DNA of 64,000 nt from Adiantum capillus-veneris (Eukaryota > Streptophyta > Polypodiopsida > Polypodiales > Pteridaceae): the NCBI GenBank assembly GCA_014529385.2, contig CM043953.1, positions 78,599,338 to 78,663,337 of the forward strand, read 5' to 3'. The position numbers and the translations under genes were made by a program. Below the pieces are notes generated by a model. That model was not told the origin of the DNA and made no database searches. It saw only the letters and a list, made by a program, of their open reading frames with translations. Shown piece by piece: positions 46,851-62,229 of this stretch (positions within the stretch are counted from its first letter, which is position 1; each line of letters starts with the position of its first letter).

Positions 46851-49508
46851 TCAAAACATACGTGTCTCCATTTCCAAAAAGTCCTCCATTGACAGAGGAT
46901 GGTGTTGTTGTTGTTCTTCTTCTCTTTGTGGAGAGCACTCCTCTGTAACAGGCACAATGTCGCTGATTGCGAAGTGGATTGTTGAAGTCCAGCCCATTTT
47001 TCTATATCTTCATGAGACTTAACAAAGTCTAGCAGCATGGTCTCCATGCTTTTTGCTCCTCCACACTATCAATTAAGCAGATGACTTCTTTTTTCTGTTG
47101 TATTCCTTCTTGTGCAACCAAGGAGCCATCACCAAAAACATCAACAAGCTTGCGGTCTTCAAAACAATATGTACGAATGTAGTGCTTGACCAAAGCTCTT
47201 TTTTTGGCCTCCAAATATTGCAAATCTGACATATCGTTATCTGCTACTTGAAGAAGAGAACAATCAATTGGCATGGGATGTTCCTCTGATCTTCTTCTCA
47301 GGTCTTCAAATGCATTGCCTTGTCCAAGAAGGCAATAACTGTTAGGAATTGAATTGCTCCTTTGCAAGGAGCTGATGGAAAGTGATGCAATGCACCACAA
47401 CAATGGTAGCTCAGATTATCTCCCATGGCGTGAAAGGCACATTGCAATTTTGTGAAGTTAGTGAAATCCACAAATGCAAGAAAGACAAATCCAGGATCTG
47501 TTGACCCTCCAGCAATAGCCAAGATCCCATCCAAAGCATTGTTAAATGTCTCCTCACTCCACTTCAAATTGCCTCCAACGTTTTTTGTCATATCTAAAAC
47601 ACATAAGCCAATAGGCACTTTATTATTGAAGTGGCGCATCAAGTAGAGATTGCCTTCCATTTGTGGCTCACCACATAGATTGACCATGGCAAATCTCTAG
47701 GCTCAGTTTTCTCCTTTTGAAGGTGAATTGCCCATTGCATGTATTTTATTGCTCCATCTGGAAAAGCCATTTTTCTTTGTTCCACGCGTCAAACTCAGAT
47801 CTGATCCATTCCTCGCATAGCATTAAAATTGTTTTATAAACAACATCATTGATGTTATACATTTTGACCACCTCCTCCCAGTCTTTACATGGTGAAGACT
47901 CATTCAAATTGTTGAAGCCTTCAAGAAGTGCATCTTGAATCAATTTGTCTTGCTTCAACTGCTTGATTCGATCATACATGTCAGTTGCATCACCATCCTT
48001 TGCACTCTTTGACAGTAAAATCTTCTCATCTCTAATCTCTTCTTGAATAGTCTTTACCTCTGATTCCTCAAGGCCACAAAGATATCTAAATACAGTTGTT
48101 GGGGGTTTCTTATTCTCCTCTTCTAGATTTTCAATGATTTCTATCCAGCAATCATAAACTAAATCAGAGTAGGTGACCATGTGTGCCTGTTTAGCAATCC
48201 AACTTGCTGCTGCACTCATTCTTGCCAATCGAAGAAAACCTAAAAAGAAATAGAGAATAATTTAAACTATTGAGCAAGATTTGTTAATTAAACACTATCA
48301 AAAAGACAAAGAAAATAACTTACATCCCATCTGGCACGAGATGCATGTCCCTCTGCAATTCCACTTGCTGCCTTTGGTGGTCGTCCTGAGAAGATCCATT
48401 GACTCCGTAAATGTCTCAATATTTGGCTGTAAGGTTGCTTGACATACAATGCCTGAGCCTCCTCATTTGCAATGGCAGATATAGCAGTTGCAACAAATGG
48501 AGGAGCATTCACAACAATGCGAGCCTTTCTAAATTTATACACGCTAATCAGTCTTTCAAAGATCTCTTTGTTGTTTTGTTCATTGTGAAGCAAAACTTTT
48601 GCAACATAGATTGAATGCTGCCCATCAAGAATCCAATAATGATAATCTTTAAGTTTTTGCTCCTCTACCTCTTCTACTGCCAAAGGAGTCCCCTTCTTTG
48701 ATTTTGCATTTCGAACAGGCATCAAATATGCACATGCTGCAGGTTGGTCGTACTCCGTGAAAATCCAAATAACACACTTTCAGCGTGTTTTTTATCCATA
48801 ATACGTGCATTATAGTGATCAGGAGCAAGCCAACAATTTTGAATAGGGATATCAAATTCCCTATATTGGAAAGGAAAATAATTTATGTACTTATTCATTC
48901 CACCTGTATCTTTTTCTTGTCCTTTCATGGCCTCAGCTTCTAAAACATCTGGATCCACAATTCTCATCTTTGACATTGAACCCTCTGTTGATGAGGATGC
49001 CAAAGATGCCTTGTCTACATCCAAAATGGAGCTAGTTCGCTTAGCTCTACTTTCTGCACTTTTGCTTGCTTCTTTGTGGATGGTGGTCGTGAAGCTTTCA
49101 CTTTTTTCGTTGTAGTGTGGCAATGATGGAGCTTTGAAGTTGATCTGCTGTGATATTTGGATTTGATTCTGCAAACTTCCATCCTCGAGAAAACATTGTC
49201 TCTTCTTTGTTTCTAGACATGCGCTCCAATGCATATGCTCCTGGAGATAGTTGAAATTCTAGATTCATTGGAACTAGAATGTCAATGCATTCCACCTCTG
49301 GATGACTATCAACTACAGAGACAGATGCTTCCACAACTTGTCCAACATCTTCAAACAAGCTGTCATTATCCTTTTTGGCAATAAATAGATGCACCTTATG
49401 AAATTGTGCACCCTCTATACCATGTATGTCCAAATACCATTTCCTAAGATCATTGCAAGTATAGTCAACTGAGACAGCAACCCTTGCAACCTGTTTTTTT
49501 GGAGCCAT
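46851..49508 (-). pseudogene. ParB-like / DNA methyltransferase-like fusion, copy 2
   Basis: Same two-exon structure as copy 1, with ATG at 49,506-49,508, exon 1 end at 48,324 and stop at 46,851. It is broken by several one-base differences: near 49,046 and 49,101 (linker), 48,744 (between box I and box II), 47,770 and 47,796 (early exon 2), 47,664, 47,324, 47,057 and 46,963. It is intact across the ParB box II region, where copy 1 has an extra T. The intron acceptor reads TTTTTAG instead of TTTTCAG and one exon base is lost. Most breaks fall in short homopolymers, a pattern typical of unpolished long-read consensus, so biological death is not established. Confidence 0.6.
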
Positions 49509-49579
49509 CTTTCCTGAAACAAAAAAAACCAAATGTTATTTTTAACATATACTTTTTTGTAATGGATAAGTTTGTGTGA

Positions 49580-52500
49580 ATACAAGTTCCACCACTTGTT
49601 CAAGCTAGATCTAAGCAAGTATACATAGTAGGGATCATTTAAGCTAGTAAACTAAGGGAAGGGAGAAGTAAGGTCCACCACTTGTCCAAGCTTAGCTCTA
49701 GACAACATGGAGAGATTGGAGGTCTACTAATTGTCTAATATAGGCTAACTATATTGAAACATAGAGAGAAGCAAGGTCCACCACTTGTCCAATCTAGGGT
49801 CCATTGAAACATGGAGAGAAGGATGCTCCACCATTTGTCCAAAATAGGCTCCATTGAAACATGAAGAGAAGCAAGATGCACCATGTCTTTGAGATGCTAG
49901 GCTCCATTGAAATACCTTAAACCCATGATATTTTGTATATGTGGGGTTTAAATTCAAGGTCCACCACTTGTCCAACCTATTATCCCTAGTAGCATGAGTG
50001 GTTTGGTCTCAAGATTCACCACTTTTCCACTCTATGTCATTATATTAAGAAGATCTGGGTGTTAAGGTCCACCACTTGTCCAACCTATAAGGCTATATCT
50101 TAAATGGTATTATTTACCACCACTTGGAATGCACATGATGGGTTTTACATAGGGGTACGGTTCCAAGGTCACCACTTGTCCAAGCTAACTCTATTGAAAC
50201 ATAGAGAGAATCAAAGGTCCACCACTTGTCCAAGCTAGGCTCCATTGAAACATGGAGAGAAGGATGCTCCACCATTTGTCCAAGCCAGGTTTGATTGAAA
50301 CATGAAGAGAAGCAAGCTGCACCATGTCTCCAAAATGCTAGGCTCCATTGAAATATCTTAACCCATGATATTTCGTACATGGGGGGTTTACATTCAAGGT
50401 CCACCACTTGTCCACCTATTATCACTAGTAGCATGAGTGGTTTGATGTCAAGATCACCACTTTTCTACTCTATGTCATTATATTAAGAAGATCTGGGGGT
50501 TAAGGTCCACCTCTTGTCCACCTATAAGGCTATATCTTAAAGGGTATTCTTTCTCACCACTTGGAATACCATGATAGGTTTTACATGGGGTTTGGTTCCA
50601 AGTTCCCACCACTTGTCCAAGCTAACTCTATTGAAACATAGAGAGAAGCAAAGGTCCACCACTTGTCTAAGCTAGGTCCATTGAAACATGGAGAGAAGGA
50701 TGCTCCACCATTTGTCCAAGATAGGCTCATTGAAACATGAAGAGAAGCAAGCTGCACCATGTCTCCAAGATGCTAATCCTTTGAAATACCTTAAACCCAT
50801 GATATTTTGTACATGCGGAGTTTACATTCAAGGTCCACCACTTGTCCAACCTATTATCTCTAGTACATAGTGGTTTGGTCTGAAGATTCACCACTTTTTC
50901 CACTCTATGTCACGTTAAGAAGATCTGGTTATGGGTGTATAGGGTCGACCACTGGTCCAACCTATAATGGTATTTCTTAAAGGGTATTCTTCTCAACCAC
51001 TTGAAATTCCATGATAATGTTTTTCATGGGTTTTGGCTCCAAGCCAACACTTGTCCAAGCTAACTCTATTGAAACATAAGAGAAACAAAGGTCCACCACT
51101 TGTCCAAGCTAGGCTCCATTGAAACATGGAAAGAAGGATCCTCTTCCATTGTTTGAAGCTAACTCTATTGAAACAAGGGGTTTACATTCAAGGTCCACCA
51201 CTTGTCCAACCTATTAACCTAGTAGCATGAGTGGTTTTGTCTCAAATCACCACTTTTTCACTCTATGTCATTATATTAAGAATATTGGGTGTTAAGGTCC
51301 ACCACTTGTCCAACCTATAAGGCTATATCTTAAAGTTTATCTTTCTCACCACTTGGAGTGACCAGCATAGGTTTTACATGGGGTTTGGTTTTCAAGGTCC
51401 ACCACTTGTCCAAGCTAACTCTATTGAAACATAGAGAGAATCAAAGGTCCACCACTTGTCCAAGCTAGGGTCCATTGAAACATGGAGAGAAAGATGCTCC
51501 ACCATTTGTCCAAGATAGGTCTCCATTGAAACATGAAGAGAAGCAAGCTGCACCATGTCTCCAAGATGCTAGGCTCCATTGAAATACCTCAAACCCAAAT
51601 ATTTTGTACATGGGGTTTACATTCAAGGTCCACCACTTGTCCAACCTATTATCTCTAGTAGCATGAGTGGTTTGGTCTCAAGATTCACCATTTTTCCACT
51701 CTATGGTCATTATATTAAGAATATATGTTGTTAAGGTCCACCACTTGTCCAACCTATAAGGCTATATCTTAAACTTTATTCTTTCTCACCACTTGGAGTG
51801 ACCAATAGGTTTTACATGGGGGTTGGTTCCAAGGTCCACCACTTGTCCAAGCTAACTCTATTGAAACATAGAGAGAAGCAAAGGTCCACCACTTGTCCAA
51901 GCTAGGCTCCATTGAAACATGGAGAGAAGGATGCTCCACCATTTGTCCAAGATAGGCTCCATTGAAACATGAAGAGAAGCAAGCTGCACCATGTCTCCAA
52001 GATGCTAGGATCCATTGAAATACCTTAAACCCACGATATTTTTTCATGAGGGGTTTTTACATTCAAGGTCCAGTCACTTGTCCAAGCTATTATTCCCTAG
52101 TAGCATGAGTGGTTTGGTCTCAAGATTCACCACTTTTTCCACTCTATCATTATTATGAAGATCTAGGTTAAGGTCCACCACTTGTCCAACCTATAAGGCT
52201 AGATCTTAAAGGTATTCTTTCTCACCACTTGGAATGACCATGATAGGTTTTACATGGGGGTTTGGTTCCAAGTCCACCACTTGTCCAAGCTAACTCTATT
52301 GAAACATAGAGAGAAGCAAAGGTCCACCACTTGTCCAAGCTAGGCTCCATTGAAACATGGAGAGAAGGATGATCCACCATTTGTCCAAGATAGCTCCATT
52401 GAAACATGAGGAGAAGCAAGTGCACCATGTCTCCAAGATTCTAGGATCCATTGAAATACATTAAACCCCACGATATGTTTACATGTGGGTTTAAACGTCA

Positions 52501-55500
52501 AGGTCCAACACTTTTCCAAGCTATTATCCCTAGTAGCATGAGTGGTTTGGTCTCAAGATTCACCACTTTTTCCACTCTATGTCATTATATAAAGAATAGA
52601 TCTAGTGTTAAGGTCCACCACTTGTCCAACCTATAAGCGTATATCTTAAAGGTATTCTTTCTCACCACTTGAAATGACCATGATAGGTTTTACATAGGGG
52701 TTTTGGTTCCAAGGTCCACCACTTATCCAAGCTAACTCTATTGAAACATAGAGAGAAGCAAAGGTCCACCACTTGTCCAAGCTAGGCTCCATTGAAACAT
52801 GGAGAGAAGGATGCTCCACCATTTGTCGAAGCTAACTCTATTGAAACATGAAGGTGTACATTCAAGGTCCACCAGTTGTCCAACCTATTAACGCTAGTAG
52901 CATGAGTGGTTTGTCTCAAGATTCACCACTTTTTCACTCTGTGTTATTATTAAAATATTTGGGTATTAAGTCCACCACTTGTCCAACCTATAAGACTATA
53001 TCTTAATGTTTATTCTTTCTGACCACTTGGAGTGACCATGAAAGGTTTTACATGGGGTTTGGTTCCAAGGTCCACCACTTGTCCAAGCTAACTCTATTGA
53101 AACATAGAGAGAAGCAAAGGTCCACCACTTGTCTAAGCTAGTCTATTGAAACATGGAGAGAAGGATGCTCCACCATTTGTCCAAGATAGACTCCATTGAA
53201 ACATGAAGAGAAGCAACTGCACCATATCTCCAAGATTCTAAACTCCATCGAAATACCTTAAACCCACTTATTTTGTACATGGGGAGTTTACCATTCAAGA
53301 TCAACAATTTTGTCCAACCTATTTCGCTATAGCATGAGTGGTTTGCTCTCAAGATTCACCACTTTTCCACTCTCTAACATTATATTAAATATTTGGTGTT
53401 AAGGTCCACCACTTGCCAACCAATCCTACCTATAAGACTAATGTTATCTCTTGGTTATTCTTTCTCACCCCTTGAAAGACTATATCTTAATGGTTATCCC
53501 TAGCTATTATTGCTAGTAGGTGAGTGGTTTGGTCTCAAGATTCACCACTTTTATTAAGAATATGTGGGTGTTAAGGTCCACCACTTGTCCAACCTATAAG
53601 GCTACATCTTAAAGGTTATTCTTTCTTACTACTTGGAGTGACCATGATAGGTTTTACATGGGGTTTGGTTCCAAGGTCCACCACTTGTCCAAGCTAACTC
53701 TATTGAAACATAGAGAGAAGCAAAGGTCCACCCTTGTCTAAGCTAGGGTCCATTGAAACATGGAGAGAAGGATGCTCCACCATTTGTCCAAGGTAGGCTC
53801 CATTGAAACATGAGGAATCAAGGTGCACCATGACTCCAAGATGCTAGGCTCCATCGAAAAACATTAAACCCATGATATGTCGTAGATGGGGTTTACATTC
53901 AAGGTCCAAACACTTGTCCAAGCTATTATTGGTAGTAGCATGAGTGGTTTGGTCTCAAGATTCACCACTTTTCCACTCTATGTCATTATATTAAGAATAT
54001 GCGCGTGTTAAGGTCCACCACTTGTCCAACCTATAAGGCTACATCTTAAAGGTTATTCTTTATTACCACTTGGAGTGACCATGATAGGTTTTACATGGGG
54101 GTTTGGTTCCAAGGTCCACCACTTGTCCAAGCTAACTCTATTGAAACATAGAGAGAACAAAGGTCCACCACTTGTCCAAGCTAGGGTCCATTGAAACATG
54201 GAGAGAAGGATGCTCCACCATTTGTCCAAGATAGGCTCCATTGAAACATGACGAGAAGCAAGCTGCACCATGTCTCCAAGATGCTAGGCTCCATCGAAAT
54301 ACATTAAACCCACGATATTTCGTAGATGAGGGGTTTACATTCAAGGTCCACCACTTGTCCAAGCTATTATTGCTAGTAGCCTGAGTGGTCTGGTCTCAAG
54401 ATTCACCACTTTTATTAAGAATATGTGGGTGTGAAGGTCCACCACTTGTCCAACCTATAAGGCTACATCTTAAAGGTTATTCTTTCTTACTACTTGGAGT
54501 GACCATGATAGGTTTTACATAGGGGTTTGGTTCCAAGGTCCACCACTTGTCCAAGCTAACTCTATTGAAACATAGAGAGAAGCAAAGGTCCACCCCTTGT
54601 CTAAGCTAGGGTCCATTGAAACATGGAGAGAAGGATGCTCCACCATTTGTCCAAGGTAGGCTCCATTCAAACATGAGGAGAAGCAAGGTGCACCATGTCT
54701 CCAAGATGCTAGGCTCCATCGAAAAACATTAAACCCACGATATGTCGTAGATGAGGGGTTTACATTCAAGGTCCACACTTGTCCAAGCTATTATTGCTAG
54801 TAGCCTGAGTGGTTTGGTCTCAAGATTCACCACTTTTCCACTCTATGTCATTATATTAAGAATATGCGCGTGTTAAGGTCCACCACTTGTCCAACCTATA
54901 AGGCTACATCTTAAAGGTTATACTTTATTACCACTTGGAGTGACCATGATAGGTTTTACATGGGGGTTTGGTTCCAAGGTCCACCACTTGTCCAAGCTAA
55001 CTCTATTGAAACATAGAGAGAAACAAAGGTCCACCACTTGTCCAAGCTAGGGTCCATTGAAACATGGAGAGAAGGATGCTCCACCATTTGTCCAAGATAG
55101 GATCCATTGAAACATGACGAGAAGCAAGCTGCACCATGTCTCCAAGATGCTAGGCTCCATCGAAATACATTAAACCCACGATATTTCGTAGATGAGGGGT
55201 TTACATTCAAGGTGCACCACTTGTCCAAGCTATTATTGCTAGTAGCCTGAGTGGTTTTGGTCTCAAGATTCACCACTTTTATTAAGAATATGTGGGTGTT
55301 AAGGTCCACCACTTGTCCAACCTATAAGGCTACATCTTAAAGGTTATTCTTTCTTACTACTTGGAGTGACCATGATAGGTTTTACATGGGGTTTGGTTCC
55401 AAGGTCCACCACTTGTCCAAGCTAACTCTATTGAAACATAGAGAGAAGCAAAGGTCCACCCCTTGTCTAAGCTAGGGTCCATTGAAACATGGAGAGAAGG

Positions 55501-57670
55501 ATGCTCCACCATTTGTCCAAGGTAGGCTCCATTCAAACATGAGGAGAAGCAAGGTGCACCATGTCTCCAAGATGCTAAGCTCCATTGAAAAACATTAAAC
55601 CCACGATATGTCGTAGATGAGGGGTGTACATTCAAGGTCCACCACTTGTCCAAGCTATTATTGCTAGTAGCCTGAGTGGTTTGGTCTCAAGAGTCACCAC
55701 TTTTCCACTCTATGTCATTATATTAAGAATATGCGCGTGTTAAGGTCCACCACTTGTCCAACCTATAAGGCTACATCTTAAAGGTTATTCTTTATTACCA
55801 CTTGGAGTGACCATGATAGGTTTTACATGGGGTTTGGTTCCAAGGTCCACCACTTGTCCAAGCTAACTCTATTGAAACATAGAGAGAAACAAAGGTCCAC
55901 CACTTGTCCAAGCTAGGGTCCATTGAAACATGGAGAGAAGGATGCTCCACCATTTGTCCAAGATAGGCTCCATTGAAACATGACGAGAAGCAAGCTGCAC
56001 CATGTCTCCAAGATGCTAGGCTCCATCGAAATACATTAAACCCACGATATTTCGTAGATGAGGGGTTTACATTCAAGGTCCACCACTTGTCCAAGCTATT
56101 ATTGCTAGTAGCCTGAGTGGTCTGGTCTCAAGATTCACCACTTTTATTAAGAATATGTGGGTGTTAAGGTCCACCACTTGTCCAACCTATAAGGCTACAT
56201 CTTAAAGGTTATTCTTTCTTACTACTTGGAGTGACTATGATAGGTTTTACATGGGGGTTTGGTTCCAAGGTCCACCACTTGTCCAAGCTAACTCTATTGA
56301 AACATAGAGAGAAGCAAAGGTCCACCCTTGTCTAAGCTAGGGTCCATTGAAACATGGAGAGAAGGATGCTCCACCATTTGTGCAAGGTAGGCTCCATTGA
56401 AACATGAGGAGAATCAAGGTGCACCATGTCTCCAAGATGCTAGGCTCCATCGAAAAACATTAAACCCACGATATGTCGTAGATGAGGGGTTTACAGTCAA
56501 GGTCCACCACTTGTCCAAGCTATTATTGCTAGTAGCCTGAGTGGTTTGGTCTCAAGATTCACCACTTTTCCACTCTATGTCATTAAATTAAGAATATGCG
56601 CGTGTTAAGGTCCACCACTTGTCCAACCTATAAGGCTACATCTTAAAGGTTATTCTTTATTACCACTTAGAGTGACCATGATAGGTTTTACATGGGGTTT
56701 GCTTCCAAGGTCCACCACTTGTCCAAGCTAACTCTATTGAAACATAGAGAGAAACAAAGGTCCACCACTTGTCCAAGCTAGGGTCCATTGAAACATGGAG
56801 AGAAGGATGCTCCACCATTTGTCGAAGCTAACTCTATTGAAACATGGGGGGTTTACATTCAAGGTCCACCACTTGTCCAAGCTATTAGTGCTAGTAGCAT
56901 GAGTGGTTTTGTCTCAAGATTCACCACTTTTTCACTCTATGTCATTATATTAAGAATATTAGGGTGTTAAGGTCCACCACTTGTCCAACCTATAAGGCTA
57001 TATCTTAAAGGTTATTCTTTCTCACCACTTGGAGTGACCATGATAGGTTTTAAATGGGGGTTTGGTTCCAAGGTCCACCACTTGTCCAAGCTAACTCTAT
57101 TGAATAATAGAGAGAAGTAAAGGTCCACCACTTGTCCAAGCTAGGGTCCATTGAAACATGGAGAGAAGGATGCTCCACCATTTGTCCAAGATAGGCTCCA
57201 TTGAAACATGAAGAGAAGCAAGATGCACGATGTCTCCAAGATGCTAGGCTCCATCGAAATACCTTAAACCCACGATATTTCGTAGATGGGGGGTTTACTT
57301 TCAAGGTCCACCACTTGTCCAAGCTATTATCGCTAGTAGCATGGTTTGGTCTCAAGATTCACCAGTTTTCCACTCTATGTCATTATATGAAGAATATCTG
57401 GGTGTTAAGGTCCACCACTTGTCCAACCTATAAGGCTATATCTAAATGATATTTTTTTTGACCACTTGGAATGTGCATGATATGTTTTACATGGGGTTTT
57501 ATTCCAAGGTCCACCACTTGTCCAAGCTAGATCTATTACATATATATTATACATACAATATTCAACTAGATTCCCTACCTATCATGTCCAGTAGCATGGA
57601 TGCTCTAGCTTGAAGGTCCACCACTTGTCCAACCTATACTCTCTTATGTAAGGGAGATCTCGCTATAAAT
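49580..57670 (+). repeat. Box array 4, second copy
   Basis: Corresponds to 21,950-31,790. It begins with the boundary module at 49,590-49,750. It contains about four ~866-bp dimers (type A near 54,080, 54,956, 55,795 and 56,690; type B near 53,650, 54,515, 55,357 and 56,240) against about six in copy 1. The left half has frequent small deletions. Confidence 0.9.
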
Positions 57671-58574
57671 TCAAAACCTTCCCGCCTAAATTTAAAATAT
57701 CCCTCCCAAATCTTAAATATCCCGCCTAAATTTTAAACTATCCCGCCCAAATTTTAAAATTCAAACTTTTTATAAAAATTTAAATTTTACTACTTAAATT
57801 TAAAATATTCCACGCAAAATTGATTTTAAATTCAAGTTTACCACAAAAAGATATCATTATACCACCTAAATTCAAATATGCAAACCTCAAATCATTATAT
57901 TGTACATAAATTCAAACAAATTCAAATTAACAAGCCTAAACTGATATTAGTTTGCATAGATATGAATTTATCACACCTAAATTATGTCACCATGTTAGAG
58001 AGAGTGGTTAGAGAATTTGAACAAGGTCCACCACTTGTCCAACCTAGATACCAAGAAGGATTGAGTGTACAAGGTATTGTTTGGAGGTCCTTATAGTCCA
58101 TTGGTCTCAAGGTCCACCACTTGTGGTAAGGGTCACCAAAAAGTGTATATATTCATCCAAAGAAATACACGTATTTTTGGTCTACATGTCCTAGTTTAAA
58201 CCATTTATGTCCATTAGGTGTATCACTAAACAACACTACTATTTTTGAGAAACAGAAGTTACAATCATATCTACAAATGGATTAGAGGAAAATCAGCTCA
58301 GCATACATCCAGAACTCGCTACAAGAATCGACTTTAACAGATCACGCAAGTAAGTCTTCCATTCAATTTTACTAGTATTACAATGTGTTAGTTATTTGTG
58401 ATATTTATGTATGTATATATACTATGTGTGCATATCGTAATTAAGTGTAATTGTGTATCTGCATTATGTATGAGTATTACAATGAAATAACACAAATATA
58501 CATACATACACATAGATAACACAGACGCACACATACATGAGCATGTATTTTCAAGAGAGAGATAGCAAATACAG

Positions 58575-58605
<31 letters not shown>

Positions 58606-60230
58606 TAAATAACTATTTTTTAGAGAGAGGAGAGAGAAAGATAACAGATTTCACTGTGTTTATGTATGTGGAAGAGAGGAAGACGATGTATGGGAATATG
58701 TGCACGTATTTTCAAGAGAGAGACAACAAGATAACAGATTTCATTGTGGTTATGTATGTGGAAGTGAGGAAGACGATGTGTGGGAATATGTGCATGTATT
58801 TTCAAGAGAGAGACAGCAAGATAACAGATTTCACTGTGGTTATGTATGTGGAAAGAGAAGACGATGTGTGGGAATATGTGTATGTGTGCGGGGATACTTT
58901 TAAACTATGTATCTCTGTCTTTTGACAAGAGAGTGTGTGTGCAAGAAGAGTTACAGAGAACCATCTTCTCTATATGGAGAAAGACAGAGAGTGAGAGAGA
59001 GAGAAATACCTGTTTTTTCTCTATTCGTGAGGTGTGCAATGTCTCCTGAGAAGACTGCCCGATCCTGCCCTTCTGGAAAGCATTGTGTACGCTGCTGTTT
59101 CTTTGTCTTGTGCGCGAACTTTCAATCCTGTGCACTCCACCTGTGTGTTGTGTACGATGCCGAGCTTGCTCCTCTACGCGCGCGTATACTCCAACTGTGT
59201 GCGATCCGTGTGCGCTTTCTGTGTTTTGCTGCTCGCCTGCTTTCTCTGTGTGCGTTTCTCGTGCGCTCTCTGTGTGCCTAATCTTGATAGGGTTTATTAG
59301 AATGCCACGTATGCTACAAGTCCATGTTTTATCATAGGATTAAAAAAACAAAAGCAATATAAAAAATTAACCAATTCACACGGCCAAAATTAAAGAAATC
59401 ATGGTTGAAAATATGAAAAACATGCATAACTCTATACTAGGAATTCACTTTTAAAAAAAAAAAATTTGGGCGCCGCCCCTTGACCCCCCCGGGCGCTGCC
59501 CCGGACCCCCCCAGAACAATATCCCAAAATCAACCTCCCAAGCCCCGCCATCGAGAGCGCTATATTCCACATCCCCATCAAGAGCGCTACCCCCAAACCT
59601 CACGTGGAAGCGCTGCCTTGTCACCCCATTGTGGCATTGCCCTAAGACCCCGCATCTGGAGTGCTAAATGGGAACATTCTTCATTAGTGAAATTTTGAAC
59701 ATAAATTATATTAGCATATACTTAAATATAATACAAATATTAACATATTAGCTATACTACTAATTTACTATAGCAGTTCTAGATTATGTCCCATACTATA
59801 TTTAAGGTGCCAAAGGTTTGGCCTTATGGTCCTAGATTTAGCCAAGTGGTCAACACATATAGGACCAAGTGCACACTGTGCCACAAAACTTGGCCACCAC
59901 TTCACTTGCCAAAGTTTAGGCCACATGGTCAATCCTAACTTTCCAATGTTCTTATTATGTCACCTTTTGCCTCGTGGAAAACCTAGGCTTGTTTTCACAT
60001 ACTCAGGCACTTCAAGCCACAATAAATTGTCATTACTCTTCGACAACCCTTTTGTTCAAGTCTTTGAAAAAACATTGTTTAAGGCCACCCTAAACCATTT
60101 TCATTTAGGGGTGTCTAAAACTAGGTTTTTGGCAATTCAAGAAGAAAATGGTCAAAGTTTTATACTTAGTTTTAACCACTTGACCAATTCAAATATTGGA
60201 AAGCAAGGTCTTGTAATACTTTTCTTTGGA
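57671..60230. other. Second copy of the inter-array region
   Basis: Matches 31,785-34,330, including the CCCGCC tract, the putative promoter and donor (near 58,350), the 90-bp tandem repeat (58,640-58,900) and the GC-rich module (59,465-59,640). The module's left edge here has an A-rich insertion absent from copy 1. Confidence 0.8.
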
Positions 60231-62139
60231 CATCACACATTAAAACTAGGTCCCTCACTTGTCCAAGCTATGCTCTAATACAATAAAGGGCTTTTGGTTT
60301 CAAGATGCACCACTTTCACAACCTTGATTCCATTAAAGAAGCTAGCTCTACTTAGACATTTAATAGCAAGGTCTTGCAACAGTTCAGATTGAACATTTTC
60401 CATGGCAGCTAGGTCCACCACTTATCTAAGCTATGCTCTAATAGAGTAAGGGGGTTTTGGTTTCAAGATCCACCACTTGTCCAAACTTGATTTGGGAAGC
60501 AAGGTCCTATAATAGTTTGCTTTGGACATTCACCATTACAACTAAGTCCACCACTTCTCCAAGCTATGTTCTAATACACTAAGGAGGTTTTGGTTTCAAG
60601 GAGAACCACTTGTACGACTCTGTTTTTGGAAGTAAGGTCTTTACATAGTTCACCTTGGACCTTGGACATTGGATACTACAACTAAGCCCACCACTTGTCC
60701 AAGATATCCTCTATATATAGCCAAAGGGTTTGGGTTTCAAGATTCACCACTTTTCCAACCTTTCTTCCATTAAAGAAAGGAGGGGCTTTATAACTAGGTC
60801 CACCACTTGTCCAAGCTATGCTCTGATATGGAAAGGGGATTTTGGTTTCAAGGTCCACCACGTGTTCAACCTTGCAAGACTCAAGGGATACTTGGACATT
60901 GGAAAGCATAGTCCTATAGTAGTTGATAGGTGGCAGTGGGTATTACAACTAGGTCCAACCTATGCTCTCATATAGCAAAGAGGCTTTGCTTTCAAGGTCC
61001 ACCACTTGTCCAACCTTGCTTCCATTAAAGAAATGAGGGGCTACGTAAACATTGGCAAGCAAGGTAGCAAGGTTCTAAGGTGTTTCACCTTGGATATTGG
61101 GCATTATAACTAGGTCCACCACTTGTCCAAGCTATGCTCTGATAAAGAAAGGGGATTTTCATTTAAAGGTCCACCATGTGTTCAACCTTTCTAATATAGA
61201 AAGGGAATTTTTGTTTCAAGGTCCACCACGTGTTCAACCTTGAAAGACTCAAGGGATACTTGGACATTGGAAAGCATAGTCTTATAGTAGTTGATAGGTG
61301 GCAGTGGGTATTAAAACTAGGTCCAACCTATGCTCTTATATAGCAAAGAGGCTTTGGTTTCAAGGTCCACCACTTGTCCAACCTTACTTCCATTAAAGAA
61401 ATGAGGGGCTACGTAAACATTGGCAAGCAAGGTAGCAAAGTCCTAAGGTATTTCACCTTGGATATTGGGCATTATAACTAGGTCCACCACTTGTCCAAGC
61501 TATGCTCTGATAAAGAAAGGGGATTTTTGTTTCAAGGTCCACCATGTTTCAACCTTTCTAATATAGAAAGGGGATTTTTGTTTCAAGGTCCACCACGTGT
61601 TCAACCTTGAAAGACTCAAGGGATACTTGGACATTGGAAAGCATAGTCTTATAGTAGTTGATAGGTGGCAGTGGGTATTAAAACTAGGTCCAACCTATGC
61701 TCTTATATAGCAAAGAGGCTTTGGTTTCAAGGTCCACCACTTGTCCAACCTTACTTCCATTAAAGAAATGAGGGGCTACGTAAACATTGGCAAGCAAGGT
61801 AGCAAAGTCCTAAGGTATTTCACCTTGGATATTGGGCATTATAACTAGGTCCACCACTTGTCCAAGCTATGCTCTGATATAGAAAGGGGATTTTTGTTTC
61901 AAGGTCCACCACGTGTTCAACCTTGAAAGACTCAAGGGATACTTGGACATTGGAAAGCATAGTCCTATAGTAGTTGATAGGTGGCAGTGGGTATTACAAC
62001 TAGGTCCACCACTTGTCCAACCTATGCTCTCATATAGCAAAGAGGCTTTGGTTTCAAGGTCCACCACTTGTCCAACCTTGCTTCCATTAATATAGCAAGG
62101 AGGATTTGGTCTCAAGGTTCACCACTTGTCCAACCTATG
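60231..62139 (+). repeat. Box array 5, second copy
   Basis: Matches 34,330-36,235 with the same 368-bp unit structure and only scattered substitutions and indels. Confidence 0.9.
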
Positions 62140-62229
62140 CAAACCTTTTTCATGTTGTAGCATGATTTTTGGTTTGAAGAGTATTTTTCTATAACTATGG
62201 ATTTAACAATGTAATCTTTTTACTTACAG